Source: Terriglobia bacterium (GTDB lineage Bacteria > Acidobacteriota > Terriglobia > Bryobacterales > Bryobacteraceae). Taken from it: a DNA stretch of 64,000 nt. Positions 43,277 to 54,160 of this stretch are shown piece after piece; within the stretch, counting starts at the first letter, position 1; each line of letters begins with the position of its first letter. The stretch covers positions 1-64,000 of the forward strand of contig JAJPIT010000062.1 in the NCBI GenBank assembly GCA_021324615.1, read 5' to 3'. The position numbers and the translations under genes were made by a program. The notes under the pieces are model-generated. The model searched no databases. It saw only the letters and a program-made list of their open reading frames with translations, and had not been told where the DNA came from.

Positions 43277-43741
43277 GTGGAAGGCAAAATCAAAATCCTC
43301 AGCGAGAACCGTTCGGCCGGCCATCATTATCACCTCTCGGAACGGACCGAAGCCGGCCTGGTCCTCACCGGCACCGAAGTCAAATCCGCCCGCGACGGCA
43401 AGGTTCAACTCAAGGAGGCCTTCGCCGAAGTTTCCGGCAACGAGGTCTGGCTGGTGAACGCCCACATCGGCCAGTATTCGCACGGCAACATCATGAATCA
43501 CGAGCCGGCGCGCCGCCGCAAGCTGTTGCTGCATCGCAAGGAAATCGAGAAACTCGCCGGCGCGACCCGGGAAAAAGGCCTGACCCTGGTGCCCACCCGG
43601 CTTTATCTCAAAAATGGCCTGGTGAAGCTGGAAATCGCCATCGGCCGCGGCAAAAAACTGCACGATAAGCGCGAAGCCGAACGCGAGCGCGAAATGAAGC
43701 AGGAAGCCCGCGCCGCGCTGCGGCGGCGGGCGCGCCCGTAG
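43277..43741 (+). CDS. smpB: SsrA-binding protein
   Basis: 154 aa from GTG 43277; the frame upstream overlaps the divergent secretin start and does not look coding. SmpB carries tmRNA to stalled ribosomes. Seen: [21 protein letters not shown] (split at SE), [73 protein letters not shown] and a basic tail [20 protein letters not shown]. All are standard. The tmRNA gene itself is not seen in this window. Confidence 0.95.
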   Translation: MEGKIKILSENRSAGHHYHLSERTEAGLVLTGTEVKSARDGKVQLKEAFAEVSGNEVWLVNAHIGQYSHGNIMNHEPARRRKLLLHRKEIEKLAGATREKGLTLVPTRLYLKNGLVKLEIAIGRGKKLHDKREAEREREMKQEARAALRRRARP

Positions 43742-43759
43742 CTATACTGGCAATCGTAG

Positions 43760-45097
43760 GTGATCGCGACCATTCCCAAACCGAGGCCGCCCGCGCTCAA
43801 AGGACGCCCCTGGCTCGGCGTGCTTGGCGATTTCCGCAAAAACCCGCCCGAGTTCCTGCGGAACGCCGCGCGCAGCCACGGCGACCTCGTCTTCCTGCGC
43901 CTGGGACCGCAGCCCGTGTTCCTGGTCAGCAATCCCGATTGGATCCGGGACATTCTGGTCACTCACCAGACCCAGTTCATCAAGAGCCGGATGCTGGAGC
44001 GCGCCAAAGTTCTGCTGGGCGAAGGCTTGCTCACCAGCGAGGGCGAATTTCACAAGCGCCAGCGCCGCCTGGTCCAGCCCGCCTTCCATCGCGAGCGGCT
44101 GATCGGCTATGGCGCCTCCATGGTGGAGGCCGCGGCGCAGTGCCGGCGGCAATGGTCCCACGGCGCCCGCCTGGACATCGCGCGCGAAATGAACCGGCTG
44201 GCGCTTGCCATCGTCGCCAAAACATTATTCAGCGCCGATGTTTCCTCCGAAGCCGATGAAATCGGCGCCGCGCTGACCGAAGTGCTGGGTCTGTTTGAAA
44301 CCGTGCTCCTGCCCTTTTCCGAGTGGCTCGAAAAACTCCCGCTGCCCTCGGTGCGGCGCTTCGAGCGGGCCCGCGCCGTGCTGGACCGCATCATCTACCG
44401 CCTCATCGCCGCCCGCCGCGCCAGCGGCCGCGATGAAGGCGACCTCTTATCCATGCTGCTGCTGGCGCGAGAGGAGGGCGGCGGCATGGACGACAAACAG
44501 GTCCGCGACGAGGCCCTCACACTGTTTCTCGCCGGACATGAGACCACCGCCAACGCGCTCACCTGGACCTGGTACCTGCTGTCGCAGCATCCGGAGATCG
44601 AACGCAAATTCCACGCCGAAATCGATGCGCTCGGCGGCCGGCTGCCCGCCTTCGACGATCTGGCCCGTCTGAAATACGTCGAGATGGTCTTCGCCGAAGC
44701 CCTGCGCCTGTTTCCCCCCGCCTGGAGCATCGGCCGCCGCAACTTGGCCGAATATCGCCTGGGCGAGTACTCGATCCCGCCGCGCTCCGTCCTCCTGATG
44801 AGCCCCTACGTCGTCCACCGCGACCCGCGCTGGTATCCCGATCCTCTGCGCTTCGATCCGGACCGCTGGCTGCCGGAAAACGCCGCGCGGCGTCCCAAAT
44901 TCTCCTATTTTCCCTTCGGCGGCGGCGCCCGCGTCTGCATCGGCGAACGCTTCGCCTGGATGGAAGGAGTGCTGCTGCTGGCCGTGCTCGCCCAAAAATG
45001 GAAGCTGCGGCTGGAGCCGGATCACCCCGTGGAAACCAAAGCCCTCATCACCCTGCGCCCGAAATACGGCATGCGCATGATCGTGGAGGCCAGATAA
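43760..45097 (+). CDS. Cytochrome P450
   Basis: 445 aa from GTG 43760. A haem monooxygenase that hydroxylates an unknown substrate. I-helix [20 protein letters not shown] (AGxxT), K-helix [10 protein letters not shown] (ExxR), [10 protein letters not shown] meander, and haem loop [20 protein letters not shown] with Cys393. The HETTAN form is like the CYP102/CYP110-type class; no reductase or ferredoxin is fused or adjacent. TATACT lies 11 nt upstream of the GTG. It is 18 bp after smpB, probably a chance neighbour. Confidence 0.93.
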   Translation: MIATIPKPRPPALKGRPWLGVLGDFRKNPPEFLRNAARSHGDLVFLRLGPQPVFLVSNPDWIRDILVTHQTQFIKSRMLERAKVLLGEGLLTSEGEFHKRQRRLVQPAFHRERLIGYGASMVEAAAQCRRQWSHGARLDIAREMNRLALAIVAKTLFSADVSSEADEIGAALTEVLGLFETVLLPFSEWLEKLPLPSVRRFERARAVLDRIIYRLIAARRASGRDEGDLLSMLLLAREEGGGMDDKQVRDEALTLFLAGHETTANALTWTWYLLSQHPEIERKFHAEIDALGGRLPAFDDLARLKYVEMVFAEALRLFPPAWSIGRRNLAEYRLGEYSIPPRSVLLMSPYVVHRDPRWYPDPLRFDPDRWLPENAARRPKFSYFPFGGGARVCIGERFAWMEGVLLLAVLAQKWKLRLEPDHPVETKALITLRPKYGMRMIVEAR

Positions 45098-45116
45098 ATT
45101 CCACCCTCCTCCACGC

Positions 45117-46040
45117 TCACTTGCACGCGCCTTGAAAAACCGCGCACAGAATCCCCACCGCGTCGAACCCCACGCCGATGCGGTAGAGGTCGCGGTCGCT
45201 GGCCACCGTGGCGATCGCCACCGACGCCTCCGTCCCCGTCACTCCGGAGGGCGCCGGCGCCAGAACAAAAGGCACGATATTTGTCGCGCGCGCCAGCCTC
45301 ACCTCGCCGGTTCCGAACAGATAAAGGTAGTTGTAGCCGCGCAGGCGCACCGGCAAAGGATAGAACACATCGAACTTCGCCGCGGCGCCCTGTAAGCTTC
45401 CTCCGCTCACCTGCTCGTCCTGGCCGATGGTGATGCTGTAGGTCGACGAGGGTCGGTCGCCATAGCGCGTGGTGATGCGCACTCCCGCGCCCCAACTCCG
45501 GTAAAACAACGAGCGGTCCGGCGGAAGAAAACCGATGTAGGTAGCATTGGCGGCCTGCGGAAACGCCGCGACGAAGCCCGCATATTGCGGCGAGCCGGGT
45601 GCCGGCGCGGTGAACAGGCTCAATTGGCTCCGCGGCGGAAACGGTCCGGTGGCTCCCACGCCCACAACAAAACCGAGCCTTCGCGTGCCGCCGCCGGCCG
45701 TCCAGCTCCGGAACGGATGCACATCCACGCCCGTAGAAAATGCGCCGGATTCGGCCAGCCGGTTCACCTGTAGATCGGCGATCGTGCCCGCCAGATTCAA
45801 CTGCGCGGCCGGCGTGGAGACCTGCCGCGGGAAGCTCGCCACTTCCACATCGCCCCACACCGAAATCCACGGCGCGCTCATTTCCCGGTCGATGAAAAAA
45901 TCGAAAAACAGCTTCTGCGCCGGATCGGCCGCGCTCGCCCCTGTTTGCTCCACTCCAAGCACGGCCCGCGCCTCGGCATCGTTTCCTTGTCCGCGCAGCA
46001 GCAGGCAGACCGCGACCAACAGAATCGTCCGGAGAATCAT
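45117..46040 (-). CDS. Exported protein of unknown function, possible outer-membrane barrel
   Basis: 307 aa. Signal peptide ILRTILLVAVCLLLRGQG. The mature part alternates strands and turns (SLFTAPAPGSPQYAGFVAAF, GYNYLYLFGTGEVRLARATN), which could form a small barrel or surface protein, and ends VFQGACK with a Cys pair (ILCAVFQGAC). This frame is preferred over an overlapping 397-codon frame (45022-46215) because it has a signal peptide and ordinary amino-acid composition. GGGGGG precedes the ATG. Convergent with the P450 gene. No family recognised. Confidence 0.65.
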   Translation of the reverse strand: MILRTILLVAVCLLLRGQGNDAEARAVLGVEQTGASAADPAQKLFFDFFIDREMSAPWISVWGDVEVASFPRQVSTPAAQLNLAGTIADLQVNRLAESGAFSTGVDVHPFRSWTAGGGTRRLGFVVGVGATGPFPPRSQLSLFTAPAPGSPQYAGFVAAFPQAANATYIGFLPPDRSLFYRSWGAGVRITTRYGDRPSSTYSITIGQDEQVSGGSLQGAAAKFDVFYPLPVRLRGYNYLYLFGTGEVRLARATNIVPFVLAPAPSGVTGTEASVAIATVASDRDLYRIGVGFDAVGILCAVFQGACK

Positions 46041-46208
46041 CTTCGCCCCCCGATGAGCTATATCGCGCCAGCCCTCGCGCCCGGCCGCGCAGGCGCGCTT
46101 CGGCCGTGAAAACAGGAGGGTTTTCGCGGCACACGGCGCGGTGACCCGCCCCCAGATTAAAATAATGCCTGCCCCTGAACTTGCCTGCCGATGGAAAGGA
46201 AATGCTCC

Positions 46209-47708
46209 ATGTCAAAGTCGATCGCCGGCCTGGCGTTCGCCATCACGCTGCTTTCGGCCGCCGCCGCCGGACAGAACACTCCGCCGCCGGATAACGCGGC
46301 TCTCCTTCAGGAACTGGAATCGATGCGCAAGCGAATCGATCAACTGGAGGCGCAACTCAAAGCCGCGCAAGCGCAGCCGGCGGCCGCGGAGCCCGCCAAA
46401 TCCCCCGCCCCGGCGCCGCCAGCGGCCCCGGAAAATCCGCAGCCCGCCGAACCGTTCGCCTTCGCCGATTTTTCCTGGCTCACCGGCAACCCGCGCAACA
46501 CGGAAACCCCCTTCGATAACGCGTTCTTCACCCCGGAAATTCGCGTCGACGTCGATTACGTCTACGACACCAATCATCCCGCCGACCACACCATCGGCGG
46601 ATCAAGCGAGGTCTTCCGCGCCGGCGAAGTGCAGCTTACGCAGATGGGCGTCGGCGGCGATTTTCACTGGAACAACGTCCGCGCCCGCCTGATGACCCAG
46701 TTCGGCATGTATGCCGCAACCACGCCGCGCAACGACGCCAGCCCCGCCCGCGGCAACTGGGATCTGACCACCGCCTACCGCTACATCTCCGAAGCCTACG
46801 GCGGTTATCACTTCAACGCGCTGCACGGCATCAATGTCGACGCCGGAATTTTCATGTCCTACGTCGGCCTGTTCAGCTACTATCAGTTCGACAACTGGGC
46901 CTATCAGCCCTCCTATGTTTCCTCCAACACGCCCTGGTTCTTCAACGGCGTGCGCGTTCAAATCTTCCCCACCGAAAAATTGAAGATCGAGCCGTGGTTC
47001 GTCAACGGCTGGCAGTCCTACGGCGTGTTCAATAAGCAGCCCGGACTCGGCGTTCAGATTCTTTACCGCCCCAACGGCTGGCTCTCCCTGGTTGGCAATC
47101 AGTACGAGGGCGCCGATACCCTCGGCGTACCGGGACGGCATCGCGTCCACACCGACGACAGCATTCAGCTCAAGTACTTCGACCGGCCGGGCCGCGGGCT
47201 CGATAAAGCCGCCATGAGCTTCACCGTGGACGCCGGATGCGAGTTCGGCTCAACCAGCGGCGTGAGCTGCCGCGGCGGCAATGCGCTCAAACCATCGCAG
47301 TATTTCCTCGGATTCATGAGTTATCAGCGGTTCTGGTTCGACCGCGACCGCTTCGCCGCCACGCTCGGCGGCGGCGCCATCAACAATCCCGGCCGCTATT
47401 TAGTTCTTCTGCCGCCAATCAACGGCGCCACCGCCATCACCGGCACGCCCTACTTCACCGAAAATCCCGGCGACCCCTTCAAGGCCTGGGATGCGTCCTT
47501 CACCTTCGACTATATGCCCAAGCAGTTCCTCACCTGGCGGTTTGAATATAACCACCGCGGCTCGAGCGTTCCCTACTTCACCGGCCCCGGAGGCGTAACG
47601 CCTCCCGGCGGCGACACCGGCAATCCGGGCCAGCTCATTCCGGGCTGGGTTCCCGATCTGACCAGGCACGAGAACCGCCTCATCATGGCGATCCTGGTGA
47701 AATTGTGA
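46209..47708 (+). CDS. Outer-membrane beta-barrel protein with N-terminal coiled coil
   Basis: 499 aa from ATG 46209, with AAGGA 8 nt upstream; an ATG at 46191 is less likely. Signal peptide (IAGLAFAITLLSAAAAGQ), then a heptad-rich coil (ALLQELESMRKRIDQLEAQL) and an Ala/Pro linker, then aromatic-rich strands (VDVDYVYDTNHPAD, WNNVRARLMTQFGMYAA, SYVGLFSYYQFDNWAYQPSY). The pattern matches the putative porin/BBP2 outer-membrane family. The coil could anchor it to peptidoglycan, as in OprB/SLH-type porins. It ends LIMAILVKL; the last residue is Leu, not the usual Phe/Trp. Confidence 0.78.
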   Translation: MSKSIAGLAFAITLLSAAAAGQNTPPPDNAALLQELESMRKRIDQLEAQLKAAQAQPAAAEPAKSPAPAPPAAPENPQPAEPFAFADFSWLTGNPRNTETPFDNAFFTPEIRVDVDYVYDTNHPADHTIGGSSEVFRAGEVQLTQMGVGGDFHWNNVRARLMTQFGMYAATTPRNDASPARGNWDLTTAYRYISEAYGGYHFNALHGINVDAGIFMSYVGLFSYYQFDNWAYQPSYVSSNTPWFFNGVRVQIFPTEKLKIEPWFVNGWQSYGVFNKQPGLGVQILYRPNGWLSLVGNQYEGADTLGVPGRHRVHTDDSIQLKYFDRPGRGLDKAAMSFTVDAGCEFGSTSGVSCRGGNALKPSQYFLGFMSYQRFWFDRDRFAATLGGGAINNPGRYLVLLPPINGATAITGTPYFTENPGDPFKAWDASFTFDYMPKQFLTWRFEYNHRGSSVPYFTGPGGVTPPGGDTGNPGQLIPGWVPDLTRHENRLIMAILVKL

Positions 47709-47714
47709 AAGCTT

Positions 47715-49064
47715 TTATTTTCCTTCCAGCAGAAACGTCGGAGCCAGGCCGGTCAGCGTGGAAAATCCGCTCGATCCGGCCACGCTCAGCCAGCTCGAGC
47801 AGCCATGCACCTTGCCCAGGAAGGAGTGCGGATGCACGTCGATCTGCATCTCCTTCATCATCAGGCTGCCGTACTGCAGCAGCGGGAACACGCTGCGCGC
47901 CGGCTCGGCCACTTCCTGCACCACGTAGGGAATCCGCATGGCCTGCCGCAGCGCTTTCTCCCAGCCCAGCTCGTCGGTGGCCGCGCCCAGCACCGGGCCC
48001 AACTCCGCCGAATCGTCATTGGGCTTCAGCACCAGCTTCTCGCGGTGCTTCATCACAAAGTCCGGCAGATCGACGGTGTGGCCTCGAAAGGTCGTCTTGG
48101 TGGCCTGCACCAGCCGCGTCCAGGGAATGAATTCGCGGATCGCGCGCTTCTCCGCCGCCGGAAAATTCGCGGTCACCGCGTCGTCCGTCAGCAGATCGAA
48201 AACCGCCTTCTTGGTCCCCAGCTCCGAGCGGAAACTGTTCACCACGCACACCGCGCGGTCTTTGTAGGCCCGCACCAGCGGATGCGACAAATCAAACCGC
48301 ACCAGAAATTCTTGCAGCCGGAGGCGCCGGTAGACCAGATCGATGGCGAAATCCCCCCGGCGCAGAACCCCCGCGCGATATTCCAACTGATCGGGCGAGA
48401 CAATTTCGGTGGGATATCCCTCGCGCGTGAAAAACTCCGCCAGCAGCGCGTAATCGCTCAAATCCGCGGGCTGGAACGGCGGCCGGAACTCCACAATGGC
48501 GATGCGCGGCTTGTTCTTGCCGCCGAATTCCTTATACGACTTCAGCAGCGCGCTCAGCAGATACTTGGTTCCCGGCAGCTTGGTCAGCTTATATTTTTTG
48601 CGGAATTCCTTCATCGGCGGCGCGTCGTAGTACAGATCCGCCAGCGCCTCCCCGTAGACCACGCCGGCCGGCGCGTCGGAGTGATGCGCGACAAAGCGGA
48701 CCGATCCGTTGTTCAGATTGGCGTCCAGCAGCCCGGTCACGCTGAAAGCCGCGTAGCCCGGATCCACCTGCGCCAGCATCCGCTCCGCCGGTAAAAGCTG
48801 CATGCGCGCCAGCAGCGCCGGCGTCGCCAGCGCCATCTGCTGAACCCGCGCGATCGCCGACAATAAAGCCTCCGCCGCCTTTACCAGACCCCGGTACTGC
48901 CGATTCGTGATAAAATGCGGCCGCAACACCGGCGAGATCGGCCGGTTCCCCAGCTTGCCCGCCTTCATGCGATCCTGTAATGCCTTGGCCCAGGCCAGGT
49001 CGATGTACGGCTCGCTCTCGATCAATTTGTGGTAACGGGCGATCGCCTCGCTCACCTGGTTCAT
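47715..49064 (-). CDS. ATP-grasp-like protein of unknown function
   Basis: 449 aa, no signal peptide. The order of motifs suggests a circularly permuted or pre-ATP-grasp arrangement related to glutathionylspermidine-synthase-like enzymes: AIVEFRPPFQPADLSDYALL (substrate domain), RRGDFAIDLVYRRLRLQEFL, CVVNSFRSELGTKKAVFDLL, then REKLVLKPNDDSAELGPVLG and RIPYVVQEVAEPARSVFP. LVLKPNDD-like and YVVQE strands are typical of the ATP-grasp ADP-forming ligases. The substrate is unknown. The end GCSSWLSVAGSSGFSTLTGL is Ser/Gly-rich. Convergent with the barrel gene, 6 bp between stops. Confidence 0.6.
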   Translation of the reverse strand: MNQVSEAIARYHKLIESEPYIDLAWAKALQDRMKAGKLGNRPISPVLRPHFITNRQYRGLVKAAEALLSAIARVQQMALATPALLARMQLLPAERMLAQVDPGYAAFSVTGLLDANLNNGSVRFVAHHSDAPAGVVYGEALADLYYDAPPMKEFRKKYKLTKLPGTKYLLSALLKSYKEFGGKNKPRIAIVEFRPPFQPADLSDYALLAEFFTREGYPTEIVSPDQLEYRAGVLRRGDFAIDLVYRRLRLQEFLVRFDLSHPLVRAYKDRAVCVVNSFRSELGTKKAVFDLLTDDAVTANFPAAEKRAIREFIPWTRLVQATKTTFRGHTVDLPDFVMKHREKLVLKPNDDSAELGPVLGAATDELGWEKALRQAMRIPYVVQEVAEPARSVFPLLQYGSLMMKEMQIDVHPHSFLGKVHGCSSWLSVAGSSGFSTLTGLAPTFLLEGK

Positions 49065-49232
49065 GTGTGTTCTAACCGACAGTATCGCACGGCTTCTACG
49101 GAATTGAAAAGGGATGGAGCTTCAAGAATCTCCCTCATTTTATTGAAAATAATAGATTTATTGTGCCTTTGCGGTCCGAACAAGGCCTCCCCCCGGCGGG
49201 CTTCTGAGCCTCCTCCCGGCCCCGGGCGCACG

Positions 49233-51029
49233 TTATCGCTGATTCGCCTTTAGGATCTTTTTCCGCAGCCGGATCGACTTCGGCGTGACTTCCACCAGCT
49301 CGTCCTCGCGAATAAATTCGATGGCCTGCTCCAGATTCAAAATCCGCGGAGGCACCAGCCGGATCGCCTCGTCGGCGGTGGAGGCGCGCATATTCGTCAG
49401 CTTCTTTTCCTTCACGATGTTCACGTTCAGATCGGCGCCGCGCGCGTTCTCGCCGACAATCATGCCTTCGTAAACTTCCGTTCCCGGCTCGATGAACATC
49501 TCCCCGCGCTCCTGCAAATTGAAGATCGCATGGCCGGTCGCCTTGCCCGGCCGGTCGGCCACCAGCGACCCGGTGGGCCGCGTCGCAATCTCCCCCTGCC
49601 ACTCGATGTATCCGTCAAACAGCGAGTTCATGATCGCGGTGCCGCGCGTGTCCGTCAACATTTCGCTGCGCAGGCCGATGAGTCCCCGCGAGGGCACCCG
49701 AAACTCCAGCCGCACGCGCCCGGAGCCGTGATTGATCATTTTCGCCATCTTGCCCTTGCGCTGCCCCAGCTTTTCGATCACCACGCCGACAAACGCTTCC
49801 GGGCAGTCGATGACCAGCAACTCCACCGGCTCCGATAACTTTCCGCCGATCATTTTCGTCAGAATCTCGGGCTTGCCGACGGCCAGCTCGTAGCCTTCCC
49901 GCCGCATCATCTCGATCAGAATGGCAAGCTGGAGCTCGCCCCGGCCCATGACCTTGAACGAATCCGGCCCGCCCGCTTCCTCCACGCGAATCGACACGTT
50001 GGTGAGCAGCTCCTTCTCCAGCCGCTCGCGCAAATTCCGGGAGGTGACGTAGGTTCCTTCCCTGCCGGAAAAGGGCGAGGTGTTGATCGTGAAGGTCATG
50101 GCGATGGTCGGCTCGTCGATTTGAATCTTGGGCAAAGGCGCGGGATCCTCCGCGCTGGTCACCGTTTCGCCGATGGTGATGCCCTCCACGCCGGCGATGG
50201 CGAGGATGTCGCCCGGCCTGCCGATGGTCTCGTCCACGCGCTTCAAGCCTTCAAAGGAATAAAGCTTGGTGATCCTGGTCCGGTGAAGCGAGCCGTCCAG
50301 TTTGGCGATGCCCACTTCCTCCCCATGGCGAAGCGTGCCGTTGAACACGCGGCCGATCGCCAGCCGCCCCAGATAATCGGAGTAATCCAGATTCGCCACC
50401 AGCAGTTGCAGGACGCCCGCGGGATCGCCCGCCGGAGCCGGAATATGCTCGGCGATCGCTTCAAATAACGCCCGCAAATCCGTCTCGCCGCCCTCCGGAT
50501 CGCGCCGCGCGATGCCCAGCTTCGCGTTGGTGTAAATCACCGGAAAGCCGAGCTGATCCTCGGTCGCGTCCAGGTCAATGAACAAGTCGTAAATCTCGTT
50601 TAAAACTTCCTTGATCCGCGCGTCCGGCCGGTCGATTTTATTGATCACCACGATCTGCGGCAATTTTGCTTCAAGCGCTTTCATCAGCACGTAGCGCGTC
50701 TGCGGCAGCGGGCCTTCGCTGGCGTCCACCAGCAGCATCACGCCATCCACCAGCTTCAGCGCGCGCTCCACTTCGCCTCCGAAATCGCTGTGGCCGGGCG
50801 TGTCGACGATGTTGATTTTGATGTCGCCATAACGCACGCCGGTCGCTTTGGCCAGAATGGTGATGCCGCGCTCGCGCTCGAGTTCGTTCGAATCCATCGC
50901 GCGCTCGGCCACCTGTTCGTTGGCGCGGAAAATTCCGGACTGGCGGAACATCGCGTCGACCAGCGTCGTCTTGCCGTGATCGACGTGCGCAATAATCGCC
51001 ACATTCCGGATGAAGGGGTTGCGATGCAT
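49233..51029 (-). CDS. typA: Ribosome-associated GTPase TypA/BipA
   Basis: 598 aa, normal length. A translational GTPase used under stress and for 50S assembly. G1 [19 protein letters not shown], switch-1 [14 protein letters not shown]3 [19 protein letters not shown]4 NKIDRPDAR. Further: [52 protein letters not shown] and the C-terminal domain with [15 protein letters not shown]-type residues and [15 protein letters not shown]-like strand. GGAAG lies 7 nt upstream of the ATG. Divergent from der. Confidence 0.97.
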   Translation of the reverse strand: MHRNPFIRNVAIIAHVDHGKTTLVDAMFRQSGIFRANEQVAERAMDSNELERERGITILAKATGVRYGDIKINIVDTPGHSDFGGEVERALKLVDGVMLLVDASEGPLPQTRYVLMKALEAKLPQIVVINKIDRPDARIKEVLNEIYDLFIDLDATEDQLGFPVIYTNAKLGIARRDPEGGETDLRALFEAIAEHIPAPAGDPAGVLQLLVANLDYSDYLGRLAIGRVFNGTLRHGEEVGIAKLDGSLHRTRITKLYSFEGLKRVDETIGRPGDILAIAGVEGITIGETVTSAEDPAPLPKIQIDEPTIAMTFTINTSPFSGREGTYVTSRNLRERLEKELLTNVSIRVEEAGGPDSFKVMGRGELQLAILIEMMRREGYELAVGKPEILTKMIGGKLSEPVELLVIDCPEAFVGVVIEKLGQRKGKMAKMINHGSGRVRLEFRVPSRGLIGLRSEMLTDTRGTAIMNSLFDGYIEWQGEIATRPTGSLVADRPGKATGHAIFNLQERGEMFIEPGTEVYEGMIVGENARGADLNVNIVKEKKLTNMRASTADEAIRLVPPRILNLEQAIEFIREDELVEVTPKSIRLRKKILKANQR

Positions 51030-51295
51030 GAGTGAACTTCCATGTTCGCACGGCTATCATCTGGATTTCCGTCACCGGCCCGCCTATCCTTCCTCCTGGC
51101 GCGCCTGCGGCCGTCACTGCGGGCAGACGGGAAACGGGATATGCCGCCCGGAATTTCGCCTTACGACTCTAATCGCGGCGGGCAATCCGCCGACGTACGG
51201 ATTAATTGGCTCACCTCGCGGCAGGCGGGAGAGAAACCTCCGACGCTCTCCCGCCCGGCCGCTTCCTGCGGGCGCGCCATGCCACAATCGAACCA

Positions 51296-52588
51296 GTGCC
51301 CGATCTTCCCTCAGTGGTCATCGTCGGACGCCCCAATGTGGGCAAATCGACCTTGTTTAACGCCATCTTAGGCTCGCGCCGGTCGATCGTCGGCGACGAG
51401 CCCGGCATCACGCGCGACCGCATCCACGGCCAGGCCGATTACCACGGCCGGCGCTTCGAGCTGATCGATACCGGCGGCATCGTCGCCAACGACGCCGATC
51501 TCATCCCCTCGGAAATTTTCAAGCAGGCGCTGGCCGCCCTCCAGCGCGCGGCGCACGTGATCTTTCTCATCGACGGGCGCGCCGAAATCACCGCCGCCGA
51601 CCGCGAGCTGGCAACCCTGCTTCGCCGCCTCGGCAAGCCCGTCGCGCTGGCCGTCAATAAGATCGACGCCCCCCACCGTGAACATCTCGCCCACCAGTTC
51701 CATGAACTGGGCTTCCACGACATTTTCCCGATCTCGGCCGAGCATCATCTGGGCCTGGACCCGCTGCTGGATCACCTCACCCGCGATTTCCCCTCGCAAG
51801 AGCCCGAAGAAGCCGCGCCGGCCGCGCCCGAAAACAGAATCAAAGTGGCCATCATCGGCCGCCCCAACGTCGGCAAATCGACCCTGCTCAACGCCTTCGC
51901 CGGCGCCGAGCGCGCCATCGTTTCCCCGGTCGCCGGCACCACGCGCGACGCCGTCGATGAAACCGTCCAGCACAACGGCCTCGAATACGTCTTCGTCGAT
52001 ACCGCGGGAATCCGCCGCAAGGGCAAAACAAAGTTGATGGCGGAAAAACTGAGCGTGGTAATGGCGCGCCGCCATCTGCGCATGGCCAACGTCGCGCTGC
52101 TGGTGCTCGACGCCACCGAAGGCGTGCTCGCGCTCGACGCCACCATCGCCGGATACGCCCAGCAAGAGGGCCGCGCGATGGTGATCGTGGTCAACAAATG
52201 GGACGCGGCGAACACCGGAAAACGCAAATTTCTGGAGGATCTGCGGGATTCGCTAAAATTCCTCGATTACGCCGAAATTGCGTTCGTTTCCGCGCAAAAA
52301 CGCACCGGTTTGCGCGCTGTTTTCGGAATGATCCGCCGCGCCTGGGAATCGGCTTCCCGGCGGATCCCCACCGGCGAACTGAACCGCTTCGTGGAATCCC
52401 TGCATTGGGAATACGACATGAAGATCTACTATATGACCCAGGTTTCCGTGCGCCCGCCGTCGTTTCTTGTTTTCACCGACCGCGCCGGCGATCTGCATTT
52501 TTCCGCCGAGCGCTATCTCATCAACCGCCTGCGCGAGCGCTTCGGCTTCCAAGGCACTCCTCTGGTGATCCGGACCCGCCGCAGATAA
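51296..52588 (+). CDS. der: Ribosome-assembly GTPase Der (EngA)
   Basis: 430 aa from GTG 51296, giving the usual N-terminus a few residues before the first G1. Two GTPase domains: first VVIVGRPNVGKSTLFNAILG, DEPGITRD, DTGG, NKID; second VAIIGRPNVGKSTLLNAFAG, VAGTTRDAVDE, DTAGIRR, NKWD. Then the KH-like C-terminal domain (HWEYDMKIYYMTQVSVRPPS, FSAERYLINRLRERFGFQGT). Der matures the 50S subunit. CACAAT lies 7 nt before the GTG with no ribosome-binding site. The 266-bp gap to typA shows no gene. Confidence 0.97.
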   Translation: MPDLPSVVIVGRPNVGKSTLFNAILGSRRSIVGDEPGITRDRIHGQADYHGRRFELIDTGGIVANDADLIPSEIFKQALAALQRAAHVIFLIDGRAEITAADRELATLLRRLGKPVALAVNKIDAPHREHLAHQFHELGFHDIFPISAEHHLGLDPLLDHLTRDFPSQEPEEAAPAAPENRIKVAIIGRPNVGKSTLLNAFAGAERAIVSPVAGTTRDAVDETVQHNGLEYVFVDTAGIRRKGKTKLMAEKLSVVMARRHLRMANVALLVLDATEGVLALDATIAGYAQQEGRAMVIVVNKWDAANTGKRKFLEDLRDSLKFLDYAEIAFVSAQKRTGLRAVFGMIRRAWESASRRIPTGELNRFVESLHWEYDMKIYYMTQVSVRPPSFLVFTDRAGDLHFSAERYLINRLRERFGFQGTPLVIRTRRR

Positions 52589-52611
52589 CGCCCGCGCCTC
52601 GCCGCAGGCCG

Positions 52612-52617
52612 TATAAT
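52612..52617 (+). promoter_or_regulatory. -10 of altronate dehydratase gene
   Basis: TATAAT in the 45-bp gap after der. Here GGAGG follows at about 52619-52624 and the ATG is at 52634, so unlike many neighbours this gene has a normal leader and ribosome-binding site. Confidence 0.5.
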
Positions 52618-52633
52618 GTGGAGGAACCCGCCG

Positions 52634-54124
52634 ATGATCACGCTGGCGACGTCGGAAAATTCGACGATCCATCTGCATCCCCGCGATAACGTCGCCATCG
52701 CCCGGGTGCCCCTGGGGCCCGGCGCGGCGGTGCGCGGCGTCACCTCGCGCGCGCCAATTCCGGCCGGACACAAAATCGCGCTGCGCCCCATCGCGCCCGG
52801 CGAAAAGGTGATCCGCTACGGCCAGATCATCGGCCGCGCCAAGACGCAGATCGAGCCGGGCGATCATGTCCACACCCACAATCTCGGCTTTGAGGAGCTG
52901 GCGCTTGACTACGAATTTCCCGCCGAGGAAATTCCGATCCCCGCGCCGCCCGCCGACGCGCCCACGTTTATGGGGTATGCACGCGCGGATGGACGCGCGG
53001 GAACGCGGAATTATATCGCGGTGGTCGCGGCCAGCAACTGCGCCGCGCACACGGCGGAATTGATCGCGGCGAGTTATGCGGCCCAGACCATGCCGGAAAA
53101 TGTCGACGGCGTGGTGGCGTTCCCCCATGGGGAAGGCTGCGGCCACACGATCGGTCCGGATACGCGGCAGTTGCAGAGGACGCTCGCCGGGGTGCTGGAC
53201 CATCCCAATGTTTTTTCGGCGGTGCTGCTGGGCCTGGGATGCGAGGTCAACCAGATCGGCCACTACAAGGCTCCCGTGGCCCTGACGCTGCAAGCAAGCG
53301 GCGGCACGCGCGCGACGGTCGACGCGGCGCGGCGCGAGATCGACCGGATGATCGGTCTGGCGTCGAAGGAAAAGCGCGTCGAAACGCCGGCATCGAAAAT
53401 TGTTCTGGGGCTGAACTGCGGCGGATCGGATTCCTTCAGCGGCATCACCGCCAATCCGGCGCTGGGCGTCTGCTCGGATCTGATCGCGCAGGCGGGCGGA
53501 TCGGCCGTGCTGGCCGAGACCACCGAAATTTTCGGCGCCGAGCACCTGCTGGTGCGGCGCGCGCGCAATCGCGCGGTCGCCGAAAAGCTGCTCGGATGCA
53601 TCCGCCAGTACCAGGCGTATTTGAGCCGCTTTGCCGGCAGCAGCTTCGACGATAATCCCACGCCGGGAAATAAAGAAGGCGGACTGTCGAACATTCTGGA
53701 AAAATCGCTGGGCGCGGTGGCCAAGGCGGGAACCACCACGCTGAACGATGTCGTCGATTACGCCGAGCGCGTGAGCACGCCCGGCTTTGTTTTCATGAAC
53801 ACGCCGGGCTACGATCCGGTATCGCTCACCGGACTGGCGGCCGGCGGCGCCAACCTGATCGCGTTCACCACCGGCCGGGGAAGCGCCATCGGCTTTGCTA
53901 CCGTTCCGGTGATTAAGATCGCGAGCAATTCGAACACCTTCGCCCGCATGCGCGACAATATGGACGTGAACGCCGGGCGCATCGCCGATGGAGCGGCGAC
54001 GGTGAGCGAAGTCGGCCGGGAAATTTTCGCGCTGCTGCTGCGCGTCGCCTCCGGCGAACGCACCGCCAGCGAACGCCTGGGCCATCACGAGTTCGTGCCG
54101 TGGCGGATCGGGCCGGTGTTGTAG
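52634..54124 (+). CDS. uxaA: Altronate dehydratase family protein (UxaA)
   Basis: 496 aa from ATG 52634; GGAGG 9 nt upstream. Dehydrates altronate to 2-keto-3-deoxygluconate, an iron enzyme. An N-terminal SAF domain (about 1-80: [40 protein letters not shown]) and catalytic domain with [62 protein letters not shown] (split at SD), [20 protein letters not shown] and [10 protein letters not shown]. Galactarate dehydratase belongs to the same family. It lies 14 kb from the uxaC-like/uxaE/GH28 genes, so galacturonate catabolism is dispersed, and no uxaB is present here. Confidence 0.87.
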   Translation: MITLATSENSTIHLHPRDNVAIARVPLGPGAAVRGVTSRAPIPAGHKIALRPIAPGEKVIRYGQIIGRAKTQIEPGDHVHTHNLGFEELALDYEFPAEEIPIPAPPADAPTFMGYARADGRAGTRNYIAVVAASNCAAHTAELIAASYAAQTMPENVDGVVAFPHGEGCGHTIGPDTRQLQRTLAGVLDHPNVFSAVLLGLGCEVNQIGHYKAPVALTLQASGGTRATVDAARREIDRMIGLASKEKRVETPASKIVLGLNCGGSDSFSGITANPALGVCSDLIAQAGGSAVLAETTEIFGAEHLLVRRARNRAVAEKLLGCIRQYQAYLSRFAGSSFDDNPTPGNKEGGLSNILEKSLGAVAKAGTTTLNDVVDYAERVSTPGFVFMNTPGYDPVSLTGLAAGGANLIAFTTGRGSAIGFATVPVIKIASNSNTFARMRDNMDVNAGRIADGAATVSEVGREIFALLLRVASGERTASERLGHHEFVPWRIGPVL

Positions 54125-54160
54125 TTGGAGAAGTCGGATAAGCGGAATTCAGGAGTCAGA

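Noticed and set aside
45022-46215. 397-codon frame on the minus strand overlapping 45117-46040
   Set aside because: Same strand but another frame; Arg/Gly-rich with no signal peptide, while the 307-codon frame has one and normal composition.
49065-49232. Weak stem AGGGA/TCCCT with T-run after typA
   Set aside because: Only 5 bp with a long loop; too weak to call a terminator by eye.
52253-54088. 611-codon open frame antisense to the altronate dehydratase gene
   Set aside because: Arg/His/Gly-rich translation without motifs; the plus strand encodes intact UxaA motifs.
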